DNA from: Tenrec ecaudatus
Taxonomy: Eukaryota; Chordata; Mammalia; Afrosoricida; Tenrecidae
Assembly: GCF_050624435.1 (NCBI RefSeq)
Contig: NC_134536.1
Span: 8,188,758 to 8,252,757, forward strand
Direction: 5' to 3'
Length of the DNA stretch: 64,000 bases
Position numbers and translations under genes: made by a program
Part shown: piece by piece, positions 22,044 through 33,775 of the stretch
How positions within the stretch are numbered: the stretch's first letter is position 1
Layout of the letters: the number at the start of each line of letters is the position of its first letter
Notes under the pieces: model-generated
What the model saw: only the letters and a program-made list of their open reading frames with translations
Told to the model about the DNA's origin: nothing
Database searches by the model: none

Positions 22044-22332
22044 CCATCACTTTAAAGAATGATGCTGAGATCTGGATCAGAATTGCATTATATTTATAGA
22101 TACTTTTGAGTAATATCGACAATTTCACAATGTTAAGTCTTCCTAGCCATGAACATGGAACATTCCTCCATTTGGGTAAGTCTTTTGGTTTCTTGTAGTA
22201 GTCCTTTGTAGTTTCCTTTATACAAAGCTTTTATTTTTTCCCTCTGATTACGTTTATACCTAATTATTTTATCTTTTGCTTAGCTATTGTAAATGGTATT
22301 TCCTTTTCAGACCTCTCTTTGTTGGTGTAGAG

Positions 22333-22525
22333 TAGCAGTTCTCAGTCTGTGGGTCATGACCCCTTTGGAGGTCGAATGACCCTTTCATAGGGGTCACCTG
22401 ATTCATCACAGTAGCAAAATTACAGTTATGAAGTAGCAACGAAAATAATTTTATGGTTGGGGGGTCACCACAACATAAGGAACTATATTAAAGGATTGCG
22501 GTCTTAGGAAGGTTGAGAACCACTA
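22333..22525. mobile_element. SPIN-type non-autonomous hAT element
   Basis: 193 bp from 'tagcagttctcagtctgtggg' to 'ttgagaaccacta', with inverted ends close to the SPIN terminus CAGNGGTTCTCAACC. Flanked by a perfect 8-base TSD GTGTAGAG (22325-22332, 22526-22533), the hAT signature. It keeps the 'gtcatgacccctttggaggtcgaatgaccctttcataggggtc' type arm. No transposase. Inverted relative to the copy at 33583. Inserted into antisense L1. Confidence 0.93.
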
Positions 22526-22649
22526 GTGTAGAGGAATTCAATAGATCTTTCATGTATCCATTTGTTTGAACCTATCTTGTGAGTCATAAAATAATTTTAC
22601 TTTTTCTTTCAATTTTACTTTTCCTACTTTTATAATCACTCAGATCAGT

Positions 22650-23520
22650 TCTCTCGTTTAAAAAAAACAGTTTTATTCATTAAAATTATTATCCTCCCCC
22701 ATTTTATTTGTGGAATAGAACACACGAAAGGAAAACATACTACGAGGAGTTGCACAGTCAATCTCCTCCAAGTAATCACACTATCCCAGGACATCCCCTT
22801 CCCCAGGTTTGTGGTTCTTTCTCCTTCTTTCTCCTTCCATCTACCCTCTTTCCTTGCTTCCCTGTTCTTCCCCTCTCCTTCTGGCCACCAGCCTTGGCCT
22901 CATCTTAGTCTTCAAAGTCTTTTCCTTTGGTGCGGATACCACTTCATTCTCTTTATAATCGTGGTATCATGAAAGAGTTATCTTTATAGGATTGCCTAGG
23001 TTTGTCCATGCCATGGGGCGTTTGAGAGAATCATCATTTTTTAAGGATGCATAATATTCAATTGTGTGTATGTACCAGAGCTTGTTTATACATTCCACTA
23101 CAGATGGGGCTCTTGATTGCTTCCATCTTTAGACTATTATGGAAACTGTTGCAATAAACATGGGTATGCATATGTCTGTTAATGTTTTGTTCTTTATTTC
23201 TTTAGGGTATATACCAAGTAGAGAGATTGCAGGATCATAGTATTGTGTTTGCATTTGTTTAAGGAAGCACCATTCTGTTTTCCATTGTGGTTATACAATT
23301 CTGAAATCCCACCGGCAATATATGGGCATTACAATCTCTGCGCATCCTCTCCAACATTTATTATTTTCTACTTTTTTTAAACATTAAAAAATTTGAATCT
23401 TAAAAAATCATTTTATTTGGGGCTCATACAATGATCACAATCCATACATCCATCCATTGTGTCAAGCACTATTTTCTACTTTTTAAATTTTGCGAAGAGT
23501 GTCGGTGTGAAGTAGGATCT
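22650..23520 (-). mobile_element. L1 3'UTR and ORF2 C-terminus, antisense (older subfamily)
   Basis: Contains 'aaaacagttttattcatt' (3' end) and then the antisense ORF2 end: 'aaggatgcataatattcaattgtgtg...cttgtttatacattcc', 'gcaataaacatgggtatgcatatgtc', 'ttgtggttatacaattctgaaatcccaccg'. Interrupted at 23377-23469. Confidence 0.85.
23377..23469 (-). mobile_element. 93-bp L1 3' end inserted in older L1
   Basis: Antisense L1 terminus flanked by a perfect 15-base TSD TATTTTCTACTTTTT at 23362-23376 and 23470-23484. Confidence 0.93.
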
Positions 23521-23521
23521 A

Positions 23522-23985
23522 TTGTTGTTCCTCTTAGTTGCTGTTGAGTTGACTCTGACTTATGACAACCTTCTGCATAGCAGAACAAGAATGTTACTCA
23601 GTCCCAGGCCATCTTCACAAATGATAGGGATAAGTGCATTGTTTCAGCCACTGTGTCAGTTCATCTCACAGGGAGTTTTCAGCGATCCTCAACTTTATGA
23701 AACATAATTCCTTTTCTAGAAATCGATCTTTACAGATAATGCATTCAAAGCAAACGAACTGAAATCTGACCTCCTTGGCTTTTAAGCATCATTCTGGTTG
23801 GACTCCTTTTCAGCTTTATTTATTCATTCTTTTGGCAATCCATGGTTATTAAACATTCCTCCCCAATACCACAATTAAAACGCATTCATTCTTTTCTGGT
23901 TTCCACTTCTATTGTCTAGCTTTACATATGTATGAGATTATTAAGGTGTGCCTTAGTCTTCAACATGACATTTAGTCACTAGACA
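23522..23985 (-). mobile_element. RTE LINE 3' fragment, antisense
   Basis: Begins 'gttgttcctcttagttgctgttgagttgactctgac' (RTE 3' end) and continues in register with the RTE C-terminal coding region ('ggcaatccatggttatt', 'ttagtcttcaacatgac'). Strongly decayed, 5'-truncated. Confidence 0.8.
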
Positions 23986-23988
23986 TGA

Positions 23989-24022
23989 GTATTATTATTA
24001 TTATCATTATTATTATTATCAT
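23989..24022. repeat. (ATT)n microsatellite, imperfect
   Basis: ATT triplets with two ATC interruptions. Confidence 0.9.
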
Positions 24023-24544
24023 GACTGAATATATTAACTCCACAGTTCCCTAGGATCAGATTCCTAGCTATTACTTTAAGAATGGAAAAAATACTGATAG
24101 ACAAATACCCATCAGTACATTATGTTGACATAAGATCATCTTTTAAAAAACTCTTGACAAAAGATGCAGCTATCTGGTTTTCATTTGCAGACTCCATCTC
24201 CACCCTGTCTTTTCCTTTGTCTATATATTTAAAACTATAAATAAGCACTGTTCATGTGCTTTTTAACACTCAAACATTAGCCCCACTCTAGATGAAATGT
24301 CCTGGCCTTGCACAGGTGGTAAAAGGCTTACACTGAATGAAGAGGGGGTTTCACTGGCTGGAGTGATGCAAGGAAAACAAGCTTCTTAAGAACTTCATGT
24401 TCCTCTCTACCCAGGTATCTATTCTCTCCAATCCTCATCTGTATGTCCCTAATTTCCCCCTCTGTGATGAGGAGAATCCTCTGGTGTGGTTTCAGGCATG
24501 TTTTTTTCCTTATTCTACCCTTCATATCCACCACTTGTTTGTCA
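24023..24544. other. Unassigned DNA, no gene recognised
   Basis: No repeat hallmark identified before the RTE 5' region begins. Confidence 0.5.
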
Positions 24545-25885
24545 TATCCTGGTGGCTTGTGTGTTGCCAGGATGCTGGAAGACATGCTACTGGTATTTCA
24601 AATACTAGCAGGGTCACACAAAGTGAACCCAAGGTTTCAGCATAGCTTGCAGACTGAGAACAGACTACGAAGGAGGAATAGGCTGTCCATTTCTGAGCGA
24701 CTATCCACCGAAGCCCCATGAATAGCAATAGCACAGGGTCAGAGATAGGGCACCAGAAGATGAGCCCTTCCTGCTGGAAGCACTCAAGTTATGACTGGGA
24801 AGAGCTGCATCATCTGAGTGGAGTCAGTCTTGATTATGTGGATGGAGTACAGCTTTCCAGACCCTCATGTTCTGATGGGGCACAGCTCAAAGTGAGAAGG
24901 AACAACTGTAAACATTCATAACTGGAATGCACAAAGTATGAATACAGGAAAATTAGAAGTCATTGAAAATGAGGTGGAATGTATAAAGATTGATATCCTA
25001 GGCATTGGTGAGATGAAATGGCCTGGTGTTGGCCATTTTGAGTAGGGAAATCATATGATTTACTATGCTGGGAATGACAAATACAAGAGGAATGGCATTG
25101 TATTAATCATTAAGAAGAAAATGTCAAGTTCTATCTTGAGGTAAAATGCTGTCTGTGATAGGATAATATGAGGAAATCTTGTTAAATACAACTATTAATT
25201 AAATTTTCCCACCAACCACTAAAGCTAGTGATGAGTAAATTAAATAATCCTACCAACTTCTTCAGTCTGAAACGGATCAAGCATGCAATCAAAAACTAAC
25301 TGTTAACTATTGGGGATTAGAATGCAAAGTTTTGAAACAAAGGGAAGCAACAGTAGTTGAAAAATTATGGTCTTGGAGATAAAAATGAAGCTGGAGACCA
25401 CATGATAGACTTTGGTAAAACCAATGACTTCTTCATTGCAAATACCCTTTTCGATAACATAAATGGTGGCAATACATGTGGAGTTCTTCAGATGAAATAT
25501 ACAGAAATAAAATTGATTGCATCTGTGGGAAGAAATGATGGAGAAGCTCAATATCAGCAGCCAAAATGAGGCCACGGGCTGACAGAGGAACAGACCATCA
25601 ATTGTTCGTATTGCTCTTATGTAAATTCAGGTTGAAGGTGAAGAAAATTAAAACAAGTCCATGAGAGCCCAAACATGACCTTGAGTCTATCCCTCATGAA
25701 TGTGAGTACATGTCAAGACCAAATCTGACACATTAAGTACTAGTGGCAGAAGACCTGACAAGCTGTGGGATGACATCAACATCATATATTAAGAAAGCAA
25801 AAGGTCATTTAAAAGATAAGGAAGAATGAAAAGTGGATGCCAGAAGAGACTCTGAAACTTGCTCTTGATCAACTAACACACCCAC
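24545..25885 (+). mobile_element. RTE LINE 5' half with endonuclease domain, sense
   Basis: Starts with the RTE 5' region ('ggcttgtgtgttgccaggatgctgg', 'tactggtatttcaaatactagcagggtcaca') and continues into endonuclease coding sequence: GKLEVIENEVECIKIDILGIGEMKWPG, then GD*NAK where the tryptophan of GDWNAK is a TAG stop (25312-25329), then LGDKNEAGDHMIDF and FFIANTLFDN. It ends before the reverse transcriptase. Loss of the 3' half is unusual for a LINE insertion, so a later deletion is likely. Confidence 0.88.
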
Positions 25886-26402
25886 TATACATATGTATTT
25901 GGTTTCTTAGCAGGGGCCTTAAATTACTCTAGAGAACAGAATTATCATAGGAGAAAAGAAAGTGATGTAATCAAATAAACGATTAGCTTTACAAATAGTT
26001 CATTTAGCAGAATCAAGATATAAAGCTTATTGTACTAACTTTGGGTCAAATAAAATGATCATACTTGGATTTCTGCTCCATTTCCCCTTTGACCATTAAT
26101 GACTGCCATTTGTGTGTTCTCAAACACGGAGTGCTTGTTTGCCTAGAATCCAGAAACAGCGAGAACGGTCTCTCTCGCTTTCCGATTGTGTTTCAATTTC
26201 ACTTCATCAATCACCGCCAGCCCTTGAGAAGCCATTGTCTTTCCTCCAAATGAGCCTAGTGTCAGGCTGAACTGGACAGGAACTTACAGGACTGGGAAGC
26301 TCTTCTTGACGTGTCTAGTATATAAAAATTTAGGGCCTTATATATGGGAGTCACAGGATAATTGGACATCTAGGCAACTATTTTTTTTAGCTGCAATGAA
26401 AT
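25886..26402. other. Unassigned DNA, no gene recognised
   Basis: AT-rich, no hallmark. Short open frames lack domains. Confidence 0.5.
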
Positions 26403-27790
26403 GTTGTTGTTGTTTGGTGTCGCCCAATCAACTCACTTCCAATGCACAGCGCCCCCGTGTACAACAAAACGAAACATTGCTCAGTCCTGCACCATCCTCA
26501 CAATTGTTCTTAAGTCTGAGCCCATTTTTACTGCCACTGTGCCAATCCATCTTGTTGAGGGCTGAGGTAGTGAAAGTTTATTTTGCCAACCTAGATAATA
26601 AACATACGTGGTGTTAATTGAAGAGCAGAGAGATAAATTGCTCAGTGAGCCTCACCTTTCTAGTTCTCGGGTCTCTTGCTTTCTGATGGTCGGACCAGGG
26701 TGCAGCTGCCGTAGGCAGTTCCTTGCTTCAGCTGGTGAGGCTCACTTCCTGCAAGACATCCCCGAGGAGACCTACCCAGATGCAGCCCTGGGTGTGGAGA
26801 CCCCTGTCAGCTCTGAGATGCTTACACATTCACTGACTTGACTTTCCTCCTGCAGTCGGCATCGTAGTGTGTGTTTTGTGAGATGGAGAAGGACTTTGTG
26901 GATTGGTGTTGGACATATGGGTTAATGTTGGACTCGTGGGTTAATGTTGGACTCGTGGGCTTGGACAGCAGTGGGTGGGGATGGTTTCTTGATGTGCACT
27001 TAACCTTTATATAAAACTCTCTGTTACATATGAGTTTTTGTGGATTTGTTTCTCTAATGCACCCAGACTTATACAAAGGCCTTCCTCTTTTTCGCTACCC
27101 CTCCACTTTACCAAGGATGATGTCCTTTTTCAGAGACTGGCTTTCCTTGGCAATGTGAAAGGTATCTTCGAGAACACCTGGCCATTTTTGCATCTAAGGA
27201 GCACTCTGGATGTACTTCTTTTGAGACAAATTTGTTTTTTGCTTTTGGTAGTCCATGGTACTTTCAATATTCTTTGCCAGAACCGTAATTCAGATGCATC
27301 AATTTTTCTTTGGTCTTCCTTATCAATATTTAGTTTTCACATACATGAGACTGTTGAAAATATCCTGGCTTGCATCAGGCACACGTTAGTCTTCAAAGTA
27401 ATATCCTTGCTCTTCAACACTTTAAAGAAGTTTTGTGCAGTAGATTTACCCAGTGTAACGCATCCTTCCACCTCTTGATTCTTGGTTCCATGAGCATTGA
27501 CTGTGGATTCAAGCAAGATGAAATCCTTGGAAACTTCCATCTTTTCTCCCTTTATCACGACGCTATCTGTGGGTCCAGTTGTGAGGATTTTGGTGCTCTT
27601 TATATTAAATTGTAATCCATAGTAAAGGCTGCAATCCTGAATCTTCATCAGCAAGTGCTTCCAGTCCTCCTTCCTTTCAGCAAGACGGTTGTGTCACCTG
27701 CATATCTGCAATCCTGAGGTCGACTTCTTCTTTATAATCCAGTTTCTCTGATGATTTGCTCAGCATATAGATTGAATGGGTACTTGTAAA
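26403..27790 (-). mobile_element. RTE LINE 3' half, antisense, split by an LTR
   Basis: 26403-26562 holds the RTE 3' end ('ttgttgtttggtgtcgcccaatcaac', 'caatccatcttgttgagggc'), and 27076-27790 continues in register ('ggccttcctctttttcgc'). The minus strand encodes the RT C-terminal part (LQFNIKSTKILTTGP, KDFILLEST, KSKDITLKTNV). The catalytic YADD box is mutated to YAGD (27692-27703). Confidence 0.9.
26563..27075 (+). mobile_element. Solo LTR-like element (family A2) inserted in RTE
   Basis: Begins TGAGGTAGTGAAAG and ends ...GACTTATACA; closely follows the copy at 6703. Flanks AGGGC (26558-26562) and AAGGC (27076-27080) are a 4/5 TSD. The RTE reads continuously across the insertion, which proves the element boundaries at both ends. 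Confidence 0.8.
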
Positions 27791-28430
27791 TTATGTTACC
27801 TTTTACCTTCCTTCTACAGTAGATACTCTTTATGGCTTCCCCACTGGAGGCATAAGGATTAAATAAATGACTATCAAAGAGAAGACAAAAAAGGGAAAAC
27901 AAATGATTTCACAAAATGAAAATATGAAATTGAAAAATGGGAATTTTCTAATGATTACTGGGCTGACTATGGTGAACCATTGCCCAGGGTGGTCATTTCC
28001 TGAAGTCCCTGAGCTCAGCTTTTAAAATTCTACTACTACTAAAACATAAAATAAAATAAAATTCTGCAACTATTTTTGTGGCTTGTTTGTTCTCACTTCC
28101 AGTCTATTAAAGTTTGGTTTATGTATTTTTAGGCTCTTTCATTAGGCACACAGATATGTATGAGGGCTATGCCCACTGGTAATGACCCTCTCATCCTTAT
28201 ATAATGTCCTTCCTCATCTCTTATGATGGCTTTTGCTTTAACATCTATTTTATCAGAAATTCATATTTCCACTCCTATTCTTCTTGGGTTTCCATTTGTC
28301 TGATATATTTTTTCCATCTTTTTGTTTTTCAGTCTAATTTTGTCTGTGTTTCTGCAATGCAGTGAATTATTTAATATGCTTCTTTTAGAGATAACCTCTG
28401 GTATTCCTACCATAGCTTTCGTGATGGGTC

Positions 28431-29280
28431 TGATTAAGAAGGTAGGGGAAGATTCCTATTGGGCATATGAGCCAAACAGCGTTGAGTGATTGTTAGCAGG
28501 GTTAAATGTGAGTGCTATTCTACTGGGTAGAAAATGCCCAGCTCAGAAGCTTGAAGTGAGGGATTTCACTCTTAGCAAAAGAAAAGAGCTTGGAGTGGGG
28601 CATGCCTTTAAGACCCTAGGATTCCTGCACATTAAACCTCTTGGATCCCGGACGGCAGAGGAGCAGCAGCAGTTTCAGAACCAGGAGTCAGAACTTGAGA
28701 AAAATCAGTGGAATTCCCAGCCCACAAAGCAAATAAAGCTGAGTGCTTTGGGGCAGGAGACTGGCTTGTGAAGTGGAGTGCCTCTAGGTATACAATTAGG
28801 GGAGCTGGATTTGCAGACCCATGAAGCTGAGTGCCTCCAGGCTGAGCCTTCAGGCTGAGTGCCTTCAGGCTGGTGGAGTGGCACATCCTTTAGCAGTCTC
28901 CAAAGAGTATTGCCCAAGAAGTATATACGCTGAGGACCAGAGGGAGATTTGTATGTGGGCAAGGCCGAGAAAAAAAGTCCCACTAAAAACTGTATCCTGA
29001 GCATTTTGTAAACTGTCAACATCCTTAATAAACTCTGTAATTCTGAGCATTGTCTGTGAGTCTTATATGGCCATTGCAATGAATTATCAAACACAGCTCG
29101 GAAGCAGAGGGTGCCTTGGAGGGATTCTTGGAGGGCGGATGTATGTCTTACTTCTACTTTGTGGCCATGAGCTTAGGGAACCAGAAGAGGTCAGATATGG
29201 TTCCCTACTTAATCTGTCCAGTTTCATTTTTTTCCAAGATAGGATTTAATAAAAAATATGTGTAATATTATTAGATTAGC
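28431..29280 (+). mobile_element. Candidate solo LTR
   Basis: Starts near TGATTAAGAAGGTAGGGGAAG and contains a polyadenylation signal AATAAA (near 29028) followed by 'ctctgtaattctgagcattgtctgtgag', a layout typical of an LTR R/U5. It interrupts L1 sequence. No TSD could be read, so the 3' limit is uncertain. Confidence 0.4.
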
Positions 29281-29374
29281 CTTGTCAAATGGAAATGGTT
29301 TTGTAGGCGGTACTTGCTGCTGAAGAGAATGATTTAATGTTAACATTTTCCTACTCTCTTTTGAATATTTATTA

Positions 29375-29518
29375 ATAAATCACTTTCCTGGGGGCTCTTA
29401 CAGCTCTTATAACAATCTAATTGTCAATTGTATCAAGCACATTTGGACATATGTTGCCATCATCATTTCCAAAACACTTTCTTTCTATTTGAGCCCTTGG
29501 TTTCAGTTCATCTGCCCA
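29375..29518 (-). mobile_element. L1 3' end, antisense
   Basis: 'gggggctcttacagctcttataacaatc' followed by 'catttggacatatgttgccatcatc' is the antisense L1 terminus, sitting inside the older L1. Confidence 0.85.
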
Positions 29519-29665
29519 GTTTCTAAGGTATGTCTCTTGTAGATAGCATATCGACGGATCCTGTTTTTTTTAATCTGTTCTGCTACTCTCTTGTCTTTTG
29601 ATGAGTACATTCAATCCATTTACAGTCAGTATAATTATTGATCGGCTGAGATCAGTATTTTTAAT

Positions 29666-30279
29666 AGCCCAGTTCCCTAAGGTCCCAATGCTGGAGAATG
29701 GTTGATTGGGTCAACTGGCTGGAGGAAGGCTTCTTGATTTTAATAGGTAAGCCAATTTCTTGACACAGGGGAAACCAATTTTGACTCAGTTTCCATTCTG
29801 GACCACATGACCTGAAATACAAGGTCATGTGTGTGTCAAATTTGTTAACAGTCCCTTTGTTAGAACAATGAGTTGAGACTTGAGCATTAGACATGCCTGG
29901 AACATGAGTCAAGTGTATAAGAGGCTTTGGTCATAAGACTTTTCTATATGTCAGTAATCCTTCCCAAGTCTTATGATAGAAATTTAGGGGGTAAAATGTG
30001 AAAAGCTCAAAATAATATGCTTCTATAATAGGAAAGCTGAAGTTGAGTCATATTGAAAATGTTAAAAGACCTTCCCAAATCCCTAAAAGTTGAAGATTCA
30101 ATACACTTGCCAATGTGGGAGTGACTGTCATTTTCTCAACAGAATCACTCCTATTTGTGCATTTGAACCCCATCCCAGTGATTTCACCACCATTCAACAA
30201 AAGGCAGGGCCTCCAAAGCAAGGGGGCCTCTCCTTTCTATCTCCTCTCCTGGTTACGACTGTAACCCTTGGGCTCTATG
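29666..30279. other. Unassigned DNA, no gene recognised
   Basis: Its right end may already be old L1. No coding signal; an 83-codon minus frame (29661-29912) has no domain. Confidence 0.45.
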
Positions 30280-30880
30280 CATTTGCTTATTTCATATAGG
30301 TGGTGTCATTATAATGTTTGTCTTTCTGTGACTGGCTTGTTAATTCACTGAAAATATTTTTTTTTTTTTTAGAGAAAGCTTATATAGCAAATTGGGTTTC
30401 CCTCTAACAGGTTCTGTACATATTCTTCAGTGATGTTGGTTATATTTTCCAGACTTCATCCACTTTCTTACTATTTCCATTTGGGTTGTTCTGCTTCTAT
30501 TAACCTACTTTCCATGTCCTTGTTTCTATCTCCTATATTCCATGTTACCTTCCCGTCTTTACTTTCGAGTACATGCTGACCATTTGGTTTCATTATTGAA
30601 AGGAGCACAGTGCTCATGGGTGGCAATGCTTATTTGAGGAGTTCACATTTGGCTAAAAGATGAGAGTGGCTTTAGTTCCAACTTTACAGGGTGGCTCAGA
30701 TCGATTGCCCAAGCGACCAGGATTGGATTCATCTAGTCTACTGGTCCAGTAAGTTTGGCCTTTTAGTGACTGATTGGCTTCAATCAGCACAATGTTTTCA
30801 AGTTCCATTCACATCATAGCATGTATCAAAACTTCATTTTTCTTAATGACATAGTACTCCATTGTACGTGTAAACTAAGA
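30280..30880 (-). mobile_element. Old L1 ORF2 3' region, antisense, interrupted
   Basis: 'ctttctgtgactggcttgttaattcact' (30330) and 'cacaatgttttcaagttccattcacatcatagcatg' (30790) are adjacent parts of mammalian L1 3' sequence. They are separated by a T-rich-started insert (about 30351-30769) of unknown family. Confidence 0.65.
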
Positions 30881-31794
30881 GTGTCCTTTTTGACTTAAGG
30901 GAGACTGTCACTCAACCTTTGCTGTTATTACAGCCAGCCACCTCAGAAAGCGTTAAAAGCAAACCAGATTTCTATGCCAACACATTTTGGCCTTACACTG
31001 GTTGGCTTTTCTGTTTCAAATGGAGTCTGAGATCTCAGAGATGGTGGCCAGGTAGGCTGCCACTTCTGAGATTCAATGTGCAAGCCTAATGAAGCATCCT
31101 ACCTCAATGTCCTGACTCATTTATTGGTGCAACAACTTGAGGGGTCGATAATACATATTTTCCTCTCTTCGTAAAGTATCTGGGCTGAGCCAGATGACAC
31201 TTACAAGCTGACCTCCGCAGGCCGGATTTGGAAGGCTGGTTTGTGTCATATGATGAAAGCTGTGGGGATAGTCACCAGGCCAACATTCACTTGTGCCAAA
31301 CTGGGTCTCCACAACCTCAAACTCATTCCACTGTAATTGAAAACACATGCGCACATGTACATTTTCGTAGGGTTCAAAATTTCCTTGTGATGTACTTTCC
31401 ATACCATTTTGATTTAAAAGCAGAGAATGACAATGCCATCGCCAAAAAAATTTTGTGTGTCAGTATGTAAGTGTTAGTGTTTCCAAACAAATCCTTTAAG
31501 AGTAAAAATTGGGAAGAATGCGTGGAGGGTTGAATCATAGTTCTGAGAATTGGGATAGGTGAGGCGCTTAAACAACAAGGCTTAAAACAATATTTCTCAG
31601 TGCAAAATTATGAGCTTTGTCATTACTATTTATGATTTAATACACATGTTTTATATGCTTGGTTCCTTAAAAATGATTCTCTCATCGGGACATTGTATTT
31701 ATGATGTCCAATAAAGAGAAATAGAGAAAAAGAGCCTGGTTGTATGCATCCCATAGAATGTTTGCATCTGTGACAGAGGTAGTAATATCCAATG
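30881..31794. other. Unassigned DNA with one unexplained minus-strand frame
   Basis: A 93-codon frame on the minus strand (31121-31402) is not explained by any repeat that I recognise. It has one start, ordinary composition and no domain I can name. No splice or promoter evidence. Confidence 0.35.
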
Positions 31795-31965
31795 GCTGTG
31801 GGCAGTTATCGTGCAGCTAACAGCAAGTTCAGAAGTTCAAACCCTCTAAATGCTCTATAGGTGAAAGGCAAGGCTACCTGTTTGCATAAAGATTTACAAT
31901 CTCAGAAACCCTAAGGAACAATTCTACCCTGGCCCATAGGGTCACGATGAGTCTACAGGAGTGGG
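31795..31965 (+). mobile_element. AfroSINE, sense, decayed
   Basis: 'caagttcagaagttcaaaccctc', 'gaaaggcaaggctacctg' and 'ctaccctggcccatagggtcacgatgagt' mark the SINE. Confidence 0.8.
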
Positions 31966-33582
31966 CTGGGTGGCTTCTAAGCAGGTGAGTGCAACTAGCC
32001 GATGGGAGCCGTGGTAATCTGGACAGCATACCCATTTGAAGGGCCTGCCATTTGGAAAGGGTGTGCTAGTGTTACCAGAGTTTCTGACTGTCCAGGGTAA
32101 GCTTGAAGTTAATATTTTAGTGTGAACTTGCTGGATTTTGTTAATGTTTTGGAAATGAAAGACGTCAGTTTATTCAGTGCACAGTCCAATAAGTCTTTGT
32201 GAAGACTTGCACTGGGATGGCCCTGGGCCCACGTGTCTAGACCTTCTGCTCTCCAGGATGTGATGTTGGCCTGAAAAGTTAGGTGGCAGCAGAGCACCAT
32301 GGGCCTTGAAACTACTCTTCATGGGGTGCAGTGGGTGGGGGTGGAGAATTCATGGATGAGCAAGTAGAACATCTCTATTTTTCCTGAAGGCCCAGTATTT
32401 TAAGCATTGGACCACAAGACTGACAGTAAGTGGGGAGACTGAATGTAAAGCCAGCTTCAAGACAAAGTCCGAGAAGGTAGCAGTGGAGACATAGGTAGAT
32501 GGAGGTGAGGTAAAAGCGCTCAGGTGAGAGGAGGAAGGTCTGAGGCCATGTCTACTGAAGGGTGTGGGTCCCCAGTGTAGGCAAATGGTTGGGAGTGCTT
32601 TAGCAGGAGCGGTGACCAATGGCAACAGTGGAAGCCTTCTCCCGGATGGTACTTTTAGTTCTCTCAGGACTGAAAGGACTGAAGACAAGAGTCTGAAGTT
32701 ATTAACTCACCATCTTCAAGATTACCTTGTCCCTTTTGGTTCCTCACAAACCTCCCGGTCCTGTTAACACCACGTTTTCTCTCACGGACTGAAACCGGTT
32801 ACTCATTGAATTTTGGCTCTCCTCATAGCTAAACCTGCCCCAGCATTGCACGGCAACTTCAAACAGGAGGAACCGTGTCCCATTTCTTACACTGCCCATG
32901 GGCACTGTCTATCGAAGCTCTGCACGGTCCCTTCCCGGGAGAGTGAGACCCAACAGAGCCGAGAGAAATTTGTCCAGCCGAAGCTGAATGTCCAGGGCAC
33001 ATAGGACAGAGGTTCAGCAGGTTCACCGAGTAAATCCTCCAACTCTGTCAGGGAGATTCTATTTATAGAATGATGCCAGACCCATCAGGCCAACAGAAAT
33101 AAAGTTTCACATGGCTGGGAAAGCCCCCACAATGTAACTGAGGCTACGGAGGACCAGTATTCATAGGTTGCTTAGGATCCGTCTCAGAGAGAATAATAGA
33201 TGACTCCTGTGGAATTCTATTTTGCCAAGATGAAGAATCAGGGATTAGATTTATCCCACCCCTTGGGGAAAAAAGGAATTCACACAAGATATATGGAATA
33301 ATGGTTTTCAAGGCACTGGACACCAGACAATGATCGAGATAGGAAACATTTCCTGCCTTTAGAGAGGTTCCAAGACAAAGCGCAAGGAGGGAAAATCCAG
33401 GTGAAGCCCAATGGGTTCCCCAAATTGAAGAGACAAAGCTGAGAGTGTGCAAGATCAGAGTGGCTGAAGTTTGTGGGCCAGAGTTCTGGAGAGTAGAGCA
33501 CTACACAGAGACAGAATGCTGGAGATTTTCAAAGGATTTCTCAGCATATGGATCAGCACAGCATATGCAGAAGGCACTAGAG
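31966..33582. other. Unassigned DNA, no gene recognised
   Basis: The longest stretch in the window without a repeat I can name. Several chance frames on both strands (32350-32688 minus, 33144-33452 minus) lack domains. It is a reasonable place to look for unique or conserved non-coding sequence. Confidence 0.45.
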
Positions 33583-33775
33583 CAGTGGTTCTCAACCTTC
33601 CTGATGCCACGACCCTTTCATCCAGTTCCTCATGTGGTGGTGACCCCCCAACCGTAAAATTATTTTCATTGCTACTTCATCACTGTAAGTTTGCTACTGT
33701 TAGGAATTGGGAAACCCCTGTGAAAGGGTCGTTCGACCCCCAAAGAGGTCATGACCCACAGGCTGAGAACTGGCG
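33583..33775. mobile_element. SPIN-type non-autonomous hAT element
   Basis: 193 bp, the same length as the 22333 copy but in the opposite orientation, from 'cagtggttctcaaccttcctg' to 'ggctgagaactggcg'. It contains 'gggtcgttcgacccccaaag'. The flanking 'cactagag' and 'gactaggg' look like a decayed 8-base TSD. Confidence 0.92.

Larger units (their letters stand above)
21480..22600 (-). mobile_element. L1 ORF2 region, antisense, interrupted twice
   Basis: Contains the antisense of the ORF2 segment around 'ccagcaccatttgttgaagag...aaaatcagttg' and 'gtgtatctatcattgtaccagtacca', continuing to 'gaattcaatagatctttcatgtatcc'. Interrupted by an L1 tail (21887-22043) and a SPIN element (22333-22525). Confidence 0.85.
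28090..29665 (-). mobile_element. L1 ORF2 endonuclease region, antisense, interrupted
   Basis: 28090-28430 ('cttatgatggcttttgctttaac', 'tttttgtttttcagtctaa') and 29519-29665 ('ctaaggtatgtctcttgtagatagcatat', 'gtacattcaatccatttacag') are antisense L1 ORF2 endonuclease/linker sequence. An LTR-like block and an L1 tail lie between. Confidence 0.7.
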
